64,000 nt of DNA, taken from assembly GCF_003347495.1 (NCBI RefSeq), contig NZ_QCXY01000002.1, positions 558,001-622,000 on the forward strand. The letters are read 5' to 3'. The position numbers and the translations under genes are program-made. Positions 53,329 through 62,658 of this stretch are shown here, one piece after another. Positions within the stretch are counted from its first letter, which is position 1; every line of letters begins with the position of its first letter. The DNA is from Pleomorphovibrio marinus (GTDB lineage Bacteria; Bacteroidota; Bacteroidia; Cytophagales; Cyclobacteriaceae). The notes beneath the pieces are model-generated. The model did not search any database, was not told where the DNA came from, and saw only the letters and a list, made by a program, of their open reading frames with translations.

Positions 53329-54234
53329 ATGAAAAAATCACAAATTAGCTGTTCAAAAGCACTGGTAATCTTGCTTTTGGGCTTCTGTTTTTTAGGGGAT
53401 TTGTCGGCTCAGGTAGAGCAGAGCGACACCCTCAGCATAGAAAATGTATATTTAGACAGTCTCTTCATTAATGAAATCGAACAGGTTCCGGGTCAAAAGC
53501 CCAAGGTCCTTCATGCAGAGCCACTATACATTGATTTGATTAGGGATCTTGGTGCAAGAAAAGGGGAAAAGGAATGGAACTTTGCGGTGGGCATGAATGC
53601 GGACAGGAATTACAATGAATATGAGGCATTGGTGGAGTATGAATGGGCTCCAATCGATCGACTTGGTTTTGAAATCGAGGTGCCGATGACTTTCTATGGA
53701 CCTCCGGCCACAGATGAGAGTACTATACCATCCAATAGGATAGAGAGCCTGAAACTGGCCACACAATGGTCGTTTTTTGTTTCGGAAAAGGCAAGTACGA
53801 CTCTGGCACTAGGTTATATCCATGAATTTGAAATTGTGGATGTCAATAAAATTGGGCAGGAAAGGTTGTACAAGGGAAACATTTACAATCCATTTTTCAT
53901 AGCTGCAAAAAGGTGGGGCATGAACTACCACACCTTGATCTATACCGGCCCTAGGTTAGTCCAGGAATTTAACGCCCCTAACAAACGGATTTATGAAATC
54001 AACACCAATCTCCATTATATGATTACCGGGACAAGAAATTTCATAGGGATGGAAATAAACAAGGAATTGGTAAATGGAAGGTTGATGACAGTAATGCGTC
54101 CCCAAATGAGAGTGGCCTTGGCAGAAAATCTTATGGTTGGTATCGTAAGTGGAATTCCCCTGCACAGTGAATCCCGTGGAATTAGCTCCTTTGCCAGGAT
54201 TATTTACGAGCCGGGTTTCAGAGCCATGCACTAA
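53329..54234 (+). CDS. Outer-membrane-type conserved protein
   Basis: A 301-residue exported protein with signal ALVILLLGFCFLGDLSAQ. The motif LHAEPLYIDLIRDLGARKGE followed by EWNFAVGMN is a conserved Bacteroidetes signature I recall from unnamed outer-membrane proteins. Alternating amphipathic strands (LGFEIEVPMTFYGPP, TTLALGYIHEFEI, TGTRNFIGMEINKEL, PQMRVALAENLMVGIVSGIP) suggest a small beta-barrel. The start is the ATG at 53329, preceded by an in-frame TTG. A strong terminator follows. Function is unknown. Confidence 0.75.
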   Translation: MKKSQISCSKALVILLLGFCFLGDLSAQVEQSDTLSIENVYLDSLFINEIEQVPGQKPKVLHAEPLYIDLIRDLGARKGEKEWNFAVGMNADRNYNEYEALVEYEWAPIDRLGFEIEVPMTFYGPPATDESTIPSNRIESLKLATQWSFFVSEKASTTLALGYIHEFEIVDVNKIGQERLYKGNIYNPFFIAAKRWGMNYHTLIYTGPRLVQEFNAPNKRIYEINTNLHYMITGTRNFIGMEINKELVNGRLMTVMRPQMRVALAENLMVGIVSGIPLHSESRGISSFARIIYEPGFRAMH

Positions 54235-54240
54235 AGATGA

Positions 54241-54282
54241 ATGTGCCCTCAGCCCCGGTCAAACTCGAGGGCACATTTTTTT
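54241..54282 (+). terminator. Terminator of the outer-membrane-type gene, overlapping the convergent kinase gene
   Basis: ATGTGCCCTC (54241-54250) pairs perfectly with GAGGGCACAT (54267-54276), followed by a run of seven T. The stem doubles as the last codons and stop region of the convergent hybrid kinase (ends at 54249). Confidence 0.92.
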
Positions 54283-57146
54283 ATCTCATTTACGATGTCA
54301 TTGATTTTGACGGGTTTGGTGAGGTAGTTGTCCATTCCCGCAGCCAATGCCAATTCGATATCGCTTTTAAAAACATTCGCAGAAAGCCCTATAATGGTAC
54401 TTCTTTTAACCTGTTCCATGGAGCGAATGATTTTGGTTGCTTCAAGGCCGTTCATCACAGGCATTTGATAGTCCATAAATATCAGGTCATAGGGTTTTTT
54501 TTCCACCGCTTGCAAAGCTTCTACCCCATTGCTGGCCTTATCCACTTGGTATCCCAGTTGCTCCATGAGCATGGTCATAAATTTCAGGTTGATGTCATTG
54601 TCTTCCACCAATAGTATTTTCAGCGGATAATTTTTTGACAGTATTTCCAGGTGGTTGGAAGTTTCGTCTTCGGTTTTAAAGTTTGATTTTTCCGGGGCCA
54701 CCTGTTCAATTTTTGCCATCAGGGTAAAAGAAAAAGTGGACCCAACACCCAGTTCACTTTCAATGTGCAAGGCGCCTCCCATTAGCTCGATGATTCGGTT
54801 GGCTATGGCCAAACCTAATCCCGTACCCTTATAGTCTGGGGAGGTAGAGGTATCCACTTGGGTAAAAGGCATTGTAAGTTGGGGGATTTTATCCTTGGGT
54901 ATTCCAACCCCATTATCCTTGATACTGCAGTTCAGGATCATATTTTCGGAAAAAATGGATTCTCCTTTAATTTGAATTTGAATTTTTCCATTTTTATGGG
55001 AGTACTTTATGGCATTGCTCACAAGGTTAGAAAAAACCTGTTGGACCTTTTCCCTGTCCAATTCTACATATTGGGGGATTTCTTTTCCGATGGATAATTT
55101 AAGCTCTATGCCTTTATCAGAAGTCATCCCTAAAAACAAATCACATATCCTTGCCATTTCCTTGCGGATATCGAAAGTCACAGCGTTCAATTCCAGCATG
55201 CCAGCTTCTATTTTAGAATAATCCAAAATATCGTTTACTATGGCTAAAAGGGATTCCCCGGAGTCCGTAATGATGGAAACAAGTTTTTCCTGCTCCTTGT
55301 CCAGTTCAGTCTGCATAAGCAAGCCTATCATCCCTAATAGTCCGTTCATAGGGGTACGTATTTCATGGCTCATGTTGGCCAAAAACTGTGATTTTTCTAG
55401 ATTTGCCCTTTCAGCAGCTTCCTTTGCTTCCTGCAGACCTTTTTCCCATAATTTCTGGCTAGTAATGTCCCTAGCCACAGAGATCATTTTTTCTTCATCC
55501 AGTTTAAAAAACCTAACCTCAAAATACCTTTTTCCGACACTTAGCATCAAATCCAGTTCCTGGGTTTGCATTTTACCGGTTTTGGCGGCTTTGTAAAAGG
55601 CCTTCATTACGGGCTCACTGGATTTTTCATCCAACACATCCCGGATATTTTTACCCATCGATTCGGAAGGAGGCATGAGCAATAGTCTTTCATCCTGTGC
55701 ATAATAATCTAGGTAATCCCCTTGGTTATTGTAGATGAAAATTATGTCAGGTAGGCATTTTAGTACAGACCTCAGCCTGTTCTCACTTTTCAACAGCTCT
55801 TGTTCAGAAATATATTTTTCATTGATATCTGTACATATTCCAATACCACCCGAAAAGTTCTGTTGCTGGTCATAAAAGAGTTTCTCAAACAACTTCACCC
55901 TAATGGATTCCCCGGATTTTTTTTGAATATTGAGCTCATAGTGGAAAAAATCCAACTTCTTATCCAGTACTGTCTCTATTTCCTCAAGATAGTTTTCATA
56001 CCCATCCAAAAACAAAGAACTTTTTTCCACTCTTTTTATTTCCTCTGGATCAAAACCAAGTACCTCCTTTACGTTTTCACTGACCTGGTATAGCTCCCAA
56101 TTTTTATTATGATAGTATAAAAACCCCTTGGTCTGTTGCAAAAGCATGGTTTGTTGCCTTATCAACTGCTTAAGCTCCTCTGAATTTTTCTGGAGCAAAA
56201 CATTTTTTTCATTTGATATCCTGAAATATTTAAAAACCAGGAACAGGACCAGAAGTAACAAAATAAGCATCCCGGCAAAAAGGTAGAGATAAGTGCCAAA
56301 TATACCAGCAATGATTGTAGATCGCTTTTGACCAAACACAAAACCAAAATGGCCACCCAGGTTTTCAAGTGTAAAAGGGTATTGAGCAAGTAGGGTAGAT
56401 ACTTTGCCAATTTCGGAATGAACGACCGCATCTTCGTATTCTCCTCTCAGGCCCCCACTGATTTCCCTAGTGAGCAAATCCATGCTTTTACTATCAATTT
56501 CAATTTTGGCATGGAGATATTGTTGTCGTAATGAAGAAACGTCTGTCAACTGCCCATCATGATAAATCCATTTATTGCTGTCCGGCCCCAGGTAGTAGTT
56601 GACTAGGTGTTCTGAAAAAAACCGGAACAAGTCCAGTTTCGCGACCACCTTGATGTCTTTTAAATTGGCGTTAACTTGTATGCAGTTCCAGCAGTTATTG
56701 GAGGCATCGAACCCCCTATTTACCAGTTTTTGCTGGAAGTAATTACCCTTATCCACCCAAAAGACTCTTTGTTGACCCTCATAATGGATAATGAGGGTAT
56801 CTATTAAATTATAATAATTGTTCAAAAGTCTCCTGGTCCTTCCTCTATTGTTTAAGTCATTTCTGTCTACTTTTTGAAAGTTTTCTATTTCCAGGCCACT
56901 GGCATAAAAGGTGAGATCTTCATTGAGAGCTGCGAATCTTCGCTGAGCTTCATTGGCTGCGAGCTCCACCTGTTTATTTAAGAACACCTTCCTTGTTTCC
57001 AACATGTGCTTGGAAAGCGCCCGGTAAAAAAAGATAGAGATAAAAATGATTAAAAAGACCGTGAAAATACTAAAACTGAATAGCCACCAGAACTTTTCTG
57101 GCCTTTTTTTGGGTTTTGCCGAAATATTTAGTTTCTTTTTAATCAT
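54249..57146 (-). CDS. Membrane hybrid sensor histidine kinase
   Basis: A 965-residue kinase. It has TM helices at ~22-42 and ~285-310 with a ~240-residue periplasmic sensor between them containing NNCWNC (a CxxC), then PAS-like units ~345-450 and ~460-570. HisKA follows (SQFLANMSHEIRTPMNGLLG), then HATPase (NLVSNAIKYSHKNG, VGIPKDKIPQL, KGTGLGLAIANRI). A C-terminal receiver (~840-955) has the phospho-acceptor in LIFMDYQMPVMNG and LTKPVK. Its start overlaps the end of the sensor-lipoprotein gene by 8 bp, so the two are translationally coupled and probably form one signalling unit. Confidence 0.94.
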   Translation of the reverse strand: MIKKKLNISAKPKKRPEKFWWLFSFSIFTVFLIIFISIFFYRALSKHMLETRKVFLNKQVELAANEAQRRFAALNEDLTFYASGLEIENFQKVDRNDLNNRGRTRRLLNNYYNLIDTLIIHYEGQQRVFWVDKGNYFQQKLVNRGFDASNNCWNCIQVNANLKDIKVVAKLDLFRFFSEHLVNYYLGPDSNKWIYHDGQLTDVSSLRQQYLHAKIEIDSKSMDLLTREISGGLRGEYEDAVVHSEIGKVSTLLAQYPFTLENLGGHFGFVFGQKRSTIIAGIFGTYLYLFAGMLILLLLVLFLVFKYFRISNEKNVLLQKNSEELKQLIRQQTMLLQQTKGFLYYHNKNWELYQVSENVKEVLGFDPEEIKRVEKSSLFLDGYENYLEEIETVLDKKLDFFHYELNIQKKSGESIRVKLFEKLFYDQQQNFSGGIGICTDINEKYISEQELLKSENRLRSVLKCLPDIIFIYNNQGDYLDYYAQDERLLLMPPSESMGKNIRDVLDEKSSEPVMKAFYKAAKTGKMQTQELDLMLSVGKRYFEVRFFKLDEEKMISVARDITSQKLWEKGLQEAKEAAERANLEKSQFLANMSHEIRTPMNGLLGMIGLLMQTELDKEQEKLVSIITDSGESLLAIVNDILDYSKIEAGMLELNAVTFDIRKEMARICDLFLGMTSDKGIELKLSIGKEIPQYVELDREKVQQVFSNLVSNAIKYSHKNGKIQIQIKGESIFSENMILNCSIKDNGVGIPKDKIPQLTMPFTQVDTSTSPDYKGTGLGLAIANRIIELMGGALHIESELGVGSTFSFTLMAKIEQVAPEKSNFKTEDETSNHLEILSKNYPLKILLVEDNDINLKFMTMLMEQLGYQVDKASNGVEALQAVEKKPYDLIFMDYQMPVMNGLEATKIIRSMEQVKRSTIIGLSANVFKSDIELALAAGMDNYLTKPVKINDIVNEIKKCALEFDRG

Positions 57147-58140
57147 GCAAGTCGAGCAAGTACCAGTTTAGGACATTCATCTGTCTACAATATGCAAAAT
57201 AGTTTAGCCCACCCATTTCCAGGTTATAGGTATTTTCTTTTTCGTATAAAAATTTAGAAGCCATTCTTCTGACGTCCTTACTTTTGCTCCTAAATAGATT
57301 AAAATCCTCTTTCCTGAAATTGTCAGAAATAATCGTCTGAAGGTAGGTGTGGTTTTTTAACGGAGGCATACTTAGAGCTTCTATGGCTTTGGTGGTTCCG
57401 GCTACGATGGTGCCTTGGTTATCAATGATCACCAGATTTTTTTCAAATCTGCCTAGAAAATATTCCATTATATCAATAAGGGTAATATCCATACCCAAAA
57501 CCCCCTTTAATTCTTCTTGGTAATACACCGGGTGGATCAAGGATAGTATCCAACCCCTTCCCGCTGGGTCTATATATATTTCCTCCACCCAAACCTGTTT
57601 TTTATCCGGGTTTCTTAATTCATCTGCTAGATAGTAAAAATTAAAGGCAGTTACATCGATTTCTGGGTCAATGGTGTTAACTAAATCATAGGGGGGGTAA
57701 AGTCGGGAAATCTGGCTCCCAGAATTGTAATACACCTGGGAAACCATGGGATGCCTTGAAAGTATGTCCTGAAAGGCCTTATCCATAGGTTCCGTTAGGT
57801 ATACCTCCTCTATGGATTTATTCATATTATCTGCTTGAAAGCTTATGAATACAGTACTTGCAGATTTGTCCTCGTTGGGGTTATAAAACCATTTATTCTC
57901 GTCTAAAATGTATTTGTCGCTTTCTACAGACCTAATCAGGCTGTCTTTTTTTCCAAATAAACTGGTAGATAGTTCTGCCAATGCCTGTATTTCCTTTTCA
58001 AGTGGGATCAAATTCTCCTCAATGCGGAAAATGATCGAATCTAATAATTCAAAGTGAGAAAGATCTTCAGTTCTTGTTGCTGTATCACAAGCAAAAGAAT
58101 TAATTAGTGTGAAAACACATAATAAAAAACCATATTTCAT
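57139..58140 (-). CDS. Cache-type sensor lipoprotein (partner of the hybrid kinase)
   Basis: A 333-residue lipoprotein (FLLCVFTLINSFACDTA, Cys ~18) with a Cache/PDC-like sensor body: helical N-terminal stalk ~30-75, then VSQVYYNSGSQISRLYPPYD, GRGWILSLIHPVYYQEELKG and VLGMDITLIDIMEYFLGRF, a double-PAS pattern usually found on the outside of chemoreceptors and kinases. It has no kinase or TM part itself. Overlap with the kinase start implies it supplies the ligand-sensing function, as in CpxP/PhrS-type split sensors, although that function is inferred. Confidence 0.85.
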   Translation of the reverse strand: MKYGFLLCVFTLINSFACDTATRTEDLSHFELLDSIIFRIEENLIPLEKEIQALAELSTSLFGKKDSLIRSVESDKYILDENKWFYNPNEDKSASTVFISFQADNMNKSIEEVYLTEPMDKAFQDILSRHPMVSQVYYNSGSQISRLYPPYDLVNTIDPEIDVTAFNFYYLADELRNPDKKQVWVEEIYIDPAGRGWILSLIHPVYYQEELKGVLGMDITLIDIMEYFLGRFEKNLVIIDNQGTIVAGTTKAIEALSMPPLKNHTYLQTIISDNFRKEDFNLFRSKSKDVRRMASKFLYEKENTYNLEMGGLNYFAYCRQMNVLNWYLLDLHD

Positions 58141-58167
58141 CTTTGAATATTTAAATTATTTTCAAAT

Positions 58168-58407
58168 TTAAATATTTTCTATTTGATTTCTAAGAGATTT
58201 GTGCATTTCTTCAAATCTTTTTTCCACCTCCGATAAAAAATCTCCTGAGAGGAAGGAATCAAGATCACCTTCTTCCAAAACGTCGGACTCATTGACTTTA
58301 AAGGTTTGCTCTACAAGACCTTGTTCGAATTTAAGGAGATACTTATTGTTCCAAATAAAGACACTAATTTTTATATCTCCCTTTTTTAATTCTTTATGTA
58401 CCCTCAT
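58168..58407 (-). CDS. Small conserved protein
   Basis: A 79-residue soluble protein (KISVFIWNNKYLLKFEQGLV, EVEKRFEEMHKSLRNQIEN). Its start overlaps the OsmC-like stop as ATGA, so it is translationally coupled to it. I do not know the family name; it looks like the short beta-rich proteins linked to OsmC or kinase genes in Bacteroidetes. Confidence 0.7.
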   Translation of the reverse strand: MRVHKELKKGDIKISVFIWNNKYLLKFEQGLVEQTFKVNESDVLEEGDLDSFLSGDFLSEVEKRFEEMHKSLRNQIENI

Positions 58408-58820
58408 GTTGGATTAACAATTTTACTTTCAAAGGTAATTTCAGGTTTAAGAGAAGAAGCCACCGAACAATATTTTTCCACGGCCAGCTTTATTACTTTT
58501 GCGAATTCCTCCTCCGTAGCGTCGGGTGAAGTGAGGATGAAGGATAGGTGGATAGCTGTATAATAAGCAGGAATGCCTTCCCTACGTTCCCCAATCGCTT
58601 CGGTCTCAAAAGAGGTGATGGTTCTTCTTTTTTTCTTCATCATTTGCACTGCGTCCACCGCAGAGCATCCAGCCAGGGCCGAAAGCAATAGCTCCATGGG
58701 TGATTGGTGTCGTTTCCCTTCCCCGTCATACATGTCTATGCCAATACGATTGCCGGATTCGTTGACCGCTTCGTATTCCTTATCCGCTTTCATTGTTAGG
58801 GTGATTTTTTTCTTTGCCAT
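58404..58820 (-). CDS. OsmC/Ohr family peroxiredoxin-like protein
   Basis: A 138-residue protein of the OsmC family with redox cysteines C52 (LLSALAGCSAVDAVQMM) and C118 (AVEKYCSVASSLKP), Arg/Glu contacts typical of hydroperoxide reduction, and an N-terminal MAKKKITLTMKADKEYEAV. The ATG at 58820 is preferred to an upstream in-frame start that adds a non-conserved extension. The gene is followed by a coupled small gene and lies 53 bp after icmF on the same strand. Confidence 0.93.
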   Translation of the reverse strand: MAKKKITLTMKADKEYEAVNESGNRIGIDMYDGEGKRHQSPMELLLSALAGCSAVDAVQMMKKKRRTITSFETEAIGERREGIPAYYTAIHLSFILTSPDATEEEFAKVIKLAVEKYCSVASSLKPEITFESKIVNPT

Positions 58821-58873
58821 ATCCGTGTTTACTTCAGATGTCAATTTAGTTTAAAATTTAAATTTAGCAATGT

Positions 58874-61800
58874 TTACATATTTCTTCTATACTGCCCCCC
58901 AATCTCATACAGGGCATTCGTGATTTGCCCCAGACTACAGTATTTTACCGCTTCCATTAGTCCCTTGAAGAGGTTTTCTCCTTTTGAGCCATCGGATTTG
59001 ATTCTCTTTAAACAATTTTGGGAAATTCGGGCATGTACCTTTTTGAGATCGGCAATACCTTGGATCTGTTTTTCCTTTTCTGGTTTATTAGCCCTGATGA
59101 TCTCACCAGATTCCCTTTCCTTTACCTGCAAATCAGACAAAAATGTGTTTACTCCAATAATTGGAAGTTCTCCATTGTGCTTAAGATTTTCGTAGTGCAT
59201 GCTTTCTTCCTGGATTTTGCCTCTTTGGTACATGGTTTCCATTGCTCCAAGAACTCCTCCTCTCTCATTAATTTTCTCAAATTCTACATAAACTGCTTCC
59301 TCCACCAGGTCCGTAAGTTCTTCGATAATAAAGGATCCCTGCAAGGGATTTTCGTTTTTCGCCATACCTAGTTCCTTATTGATGATGAGCTGAATCGCCA
59401 GAGCCCTTCGCACCGAGGATTCTGTAGGGGTAGTAATGGCCTCATCATTGGCATTGGTGTGGAGGGAATTGCAATTATCATAGACGGCATTTAAGGCTTG
59501 CAAGGTGGTTCGGATATCGTTGAAGTCAATTTCTTGGGCGTGCAGGGACCTGCCAGATGTTTGGATATGGTATTTTAGCAGTTGAGACCGTTTATTTGCA
59601 CCGTAAATAAACTTCATGGCTTTGGCCCAAATCCTTCTTGCTACCCTCCCGATCACCGCATATTCCGCATCTATCCCATTGGAGAAGAAATAGGACAAGT
59701 TCGGCGCAAAATCGTCGATTTTCATTCCTCTGGAAAGGTAATATTCCACATAGGTGAAACCATTTGCAAGTGTTAGCGCCAATTGGGTAATGGGGTTTGC
59801 TCCTGCCTCTGCAATATGGTAACCAGAAATAGAAACAGAATAAAAATTTTTTATTTGATGGGTGATAAAATACTCCTGTACATCTCCCATCAGTCGTAGG
59901 GAAAAATCAGTAGAGAAAATACAGGTATTTTGGGCTTGGTCTTCTTTCAAGATATCAGCTTGCACCGTACCACGTATTTTCCTAAGGGTATCTTGCTTGA
60001 TGTTTTCATAGACCTCCTGGGGAAGCAATTGATCACCGCTAATGCCTAGCAACAATAAGCCCAAACCATCATGGCCGTCAGGCAGGCTGGCTCTATAGCT
60101 AGGGGAAGGTAATCCCTCTGCACTATACAAACTTTTGATTTTTTCCATGGTCTCTTCTACCATCCCGTTTTCTCGGAGGTATTTTTCACATTGCTGGTCT
60201 ATGGCAACATTTAAATAAAAAGCCGTCACCGTGGCAGCAGGTCCATTAATTGTCATGGAAACCGAGGTTCTTGGGTCACAGAGGTCAAAGCCTGAATATA
60301 ACCTCTTTGCATCGTCCAAAGTGGCGATGTTTACCCCGGAATTGCCGATTTTCCCATAAATGTCTGGACGAACATCGGGATCTTCCCCGTAAAGGGTTAC
60401 AGAATCAAAAGCGGTGGACAACCTTTTTGCCTCCATGCCTCTAGATACATAGTGAAACCTTTTGTTGGTCCTTTCAGGCCCCCCTTCTCCTGCAAACATA
60501 CGTGTGGGATCCTCACCTTCCCGCTTAAAAGGATATACCCCTGCTGTAAAGGGGAATGCCCCGGGTAGGTTTTCGTGAAGTTTCCATTTGACCAAATCCC
60601 CGTAACCACGAAACTTGGGAAGGGATATTTTTGGAATGGGTGTTCCGGATAGGGAATTATGATGTGTTTTTATGGACAAGGTTTTGCCACGGACCTCAAA
60701 GTCATAGTAGTCATTCTTATACTTGCTTTTTTGGCTATCCCAGCCTTTTAGCCATTCTAAAATGTCCTTGTCCATTTTTTGGCAAATGGATGATTCCAAT
60801 CCATCCAAGGTTTCCAACACATCTGCTGAACTTTCCACATTATGTGCTTTTAGGGACTTTTTAGTTTCTATTACACCGTGGAGTTGATGGGCAAGTTCGA
60901 TTTGAGTATTTCCAAAGGACTGGTATTCCCGGTGTTGGGATACAATTTCGGCGAGATACCTGGATCGGTCATTTGGGATAATTTGCGGCTTTGAAGGGGC
61001 TTTGCTACTAGGGAAAATCGGGGGCTCTTCTCCAAGTAAGTCAATTTTATCCTTTAAGTGTGTGGCTATGGTCTCAAATAAGCGGTGAACTCCTACATCA
61101 TTAAACTGTGAGGCCATAGTGCCAAAGGCTGGTATATCCTCAAGAGTACCCTCCCACAGTCCTTTATTCCTTTGCAATTGTTTCCTTACATCCCTGAGTG
61201 CATCCTCTGCACCTTTCTTTTCAAATTTGTTGATGACTACGATATCCGCATAATCCAGCATATCGATTTTTTCCAGTTGGGTTGCGGCTCCGTATTCCGG
61301 AGTCATCACGTACAGGTTTATGTCGCCAAATTCTGTGATTTCTGTATCGGATTGCCCTATACCCGAAGTTTCTAGAATTATAAGATCCACATCAGTGGTC
61401 TTAATAAGTTTCAGAATATCTCGCAAATCCCTGGATAAAGAGAGATGCGCCTGCCTGGTAGCCATGGACCTCATGAAGACGGAGGGATGATATACGGCAT
61501 TCATTCTGATCCTGTCTCCAAGGAGTGCCCCTCCTGATTTCTTTTTTGTAGGATCAATACACAGTATTGCCAATTTGAGATCTGGGCGATGCATGATAAA
61601 TCGCCTTACCAATTCATCTACTAAGGTACTTTTTCCTGCTCCACCTGTTCCGGTTACACCTAAAATGGGGACCTCCCGTATTTGTAAGGTTTGCTCTAGG
61701 GTATTTAGGGTTTCACTGTGGGCTGATTTAAAACTTTCCACTGCAGTAATCCACCTAGAAAGAATCCTACGGTCAGTGGTAATTTCCTTGAACTCTTGCA

Positions 61801-62263
61801 GTGGTGACTCAATAAGTGGAAAATCCGACTTTTTCACTAGGTCGTCAATCATACCCTGTAGGCCCATTGCCCTGCCATCCTCCGGGGAATATATCCTGCA
61901 TATCCCGTGTTCCTCCAAGGCCTTAATTTCTGAGGGTAAAATTGTGCCCCCTCCTCCACCGAAAATTCTGATGTGACCTGCGTCATTTTCTTGCAGTAAA
62001 TCATGCATGTATTTAAAAAATTCCATATGGCCTCCTTGGTAGGAAGTGACTGCAATGGCATGTACATCCTCCTGGATGGCACAGTCCACAATTTCTTTTA
62101 CGGAACGATTGTGCCCCATGTGGATGACCTCAACTCCGGTGGATTGCATGATCCTCCTCATTATATTGATGGCTGCATCATGTCCATCAAATAAGGAGGA
62201 GGCGGTAAGGATTCTAATATGATTTTTGGGTGTATATTTTTCCTGCATTTCTCTTTTTCCCAT
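58874..62263 (-). CDS. icmF: IcmF-type fused acyl-CoA mutase (B12-dependent)
   Basis: A 1129-residue single chain that joins the parts normally split in methylmalonyl/isobutyryl-CoA mutase. The cobalamin domain (1-140) has SLFDGHDA with axial His H28. A MeaB-like G3E GTPase chaperone (~165-415) carries [19 protein letters not shown] (Walker A ~202-212), FRD-like base contacts and VVINKFEKK. The mutase TIM barrel (~560-1100) contains [20 protein letters not shown]. The fused G domain loads and repairs B12 cofactor on the mutase. Substrate (isobutyryl, pivalyl or isovaleryl-CoA) is set by barrel residues I cannot model. The ATG at 62263 avoids an upstream TTG. A cotranscribed osmC-like gene follows. 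Confidence 0.95.
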   Translation of the reverse strand: MGKREMQEKYTPKNHIRILTASSLFDGHDAAINIMRRIMQSTGVEVIHMGHNRSVKEIVDCAIQEDVHAIAVTSYQGGHMEFFKYMHDLLQENDAGHIRIFGGGGGTILPSEIKALEEHGICRIYSPEDGRAMGLQGMIDDLVKKSDFPLIESPLQEFKEITTDRRILSRWITAVESFKSAHSETLNTLEQTLQIREVPILGVTGTGGAGKSTLVDELVRRFIMHRPDLKLAILCIDPTKKKSGGALLGDRIRMNAVYHPSVFMRSMATRQAHLSLSRDLRDILKLIKTTDVDLIILETSGIGQSDTEITEFGDINLYVMTPEYGAATQLEKIDMLDYADIVVINKFEKKGAEDALRDVRKQLQRNKGLWEGTLEDIPAFGTMASQFNDVGVHRLFETIATHLKDKIDLLGEEPPIFPSSKAPSKPQIIPNDRSRYLAEIVSQHREYQSFGNTQIELAHQLHGVIETKKSLKAHNVESSADVLETLDGLESSICQKMDKDILEWLKGWDSQKSKYKNDYYDFEVRGKTLSIKTHHNSLSGTPIPKISLPKFRGYGDLVKWKLHENLPGAFPFTAGVYPFKREGEDPTRMFAGEGGPERTNKRFHYVSRGMEAKRLSTAFDSVTLYGEDPDVRPDIYGKIGNSGVNIATLDDAKRLYSGFDLCDPRTSVSMTINGPAATVTAFYLNVAIDQQCEKYLRENGMVEETMEKIKSLYSAEGLPSPSYRASLPDGHDGLGLLLLGISGDQLLPQEVYENIKQDTLRKIRGTVQADILKEDQAQNTCIFSTDFSLRLMGDVQEYFITHQIKNFYSVSISGYHIAEAGANPITQLALTLANGFTYVEYYLSRGMKIDDFAPNLSYFFSNGIDAEYAVIGRVARRIWAKAMKFIYGANKRSQLLKYHIQTSGRSLHAQEIDFNDIRTTLQALNAVYDNCNSLHTNANDEAITTPTESSVRRALAIQLIINKELGMAKNENPLQGSFIIEELTDLVEEAVYVEFEKINERGGVLGAMETMYQRGKIQEESMHYENLKHNGELPIIGVNTFLSDLQVKERESGEIIRANKPEKEKQIQGIADLKKVHARISQNCLKRIKSDGSKGENLFKGLMEAVKYCSLGQITNALYEIGGQYRRNM

Positions 62264-62305
62264 CAAATTGTTTTAATTTTAGCCTAGAGTTTTAAACCAT
62301 CTCTT

Positions 62306-62658
62306 ATGAAATCAAGCATGTCAGAAGCAACACACTGAGGGACGCCCCCAGATAGCTACGGGACAGGCAACCTGTCTGACGGTTTACCTGCCGAAGGCAT
62401 GGCAATCAGGTATGACCGCTGAAAACACAATTTTGAACCTATATAACCGAGCCTGTCCTGACGGCAGTCAGGGCATGACTAGAACCTCACACGGAGAGAT
62501 GCCTCCCCGATAGCTATTGGGGAGATGCGAGATTCTCCCGAAGTGAATTCGGGACAGGCTCCCGAAACGAGTCCGGGGCAGGCTCCTGAAACTAGTCCGG
62601 GGCAAGCTCCCTGCCTGAGGGCAGTCAGGTATGACCATTAAACGACAATTTTAAACAT
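62306..62658 (+). repeat. Leader-like repeat R4, two units, ending at a start codon
   Basis: Unit a starts ATGAAATCAAGC at 62306; unit b starts near 62446 (TATAACCGAGC) and ends AATTTTAAACAT directly before the M50 ATG at 62659. Palindromes CCTGACGGCAGTCAGG, CCCCGATAGCTATTGGGG and several CCCGAAnnnnTTCGGG types fill it. It is the longest and most palindrome-loaded copy. The 395 bp between icmF and the M50 gene hold nothing else. Confidence 0.65.
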
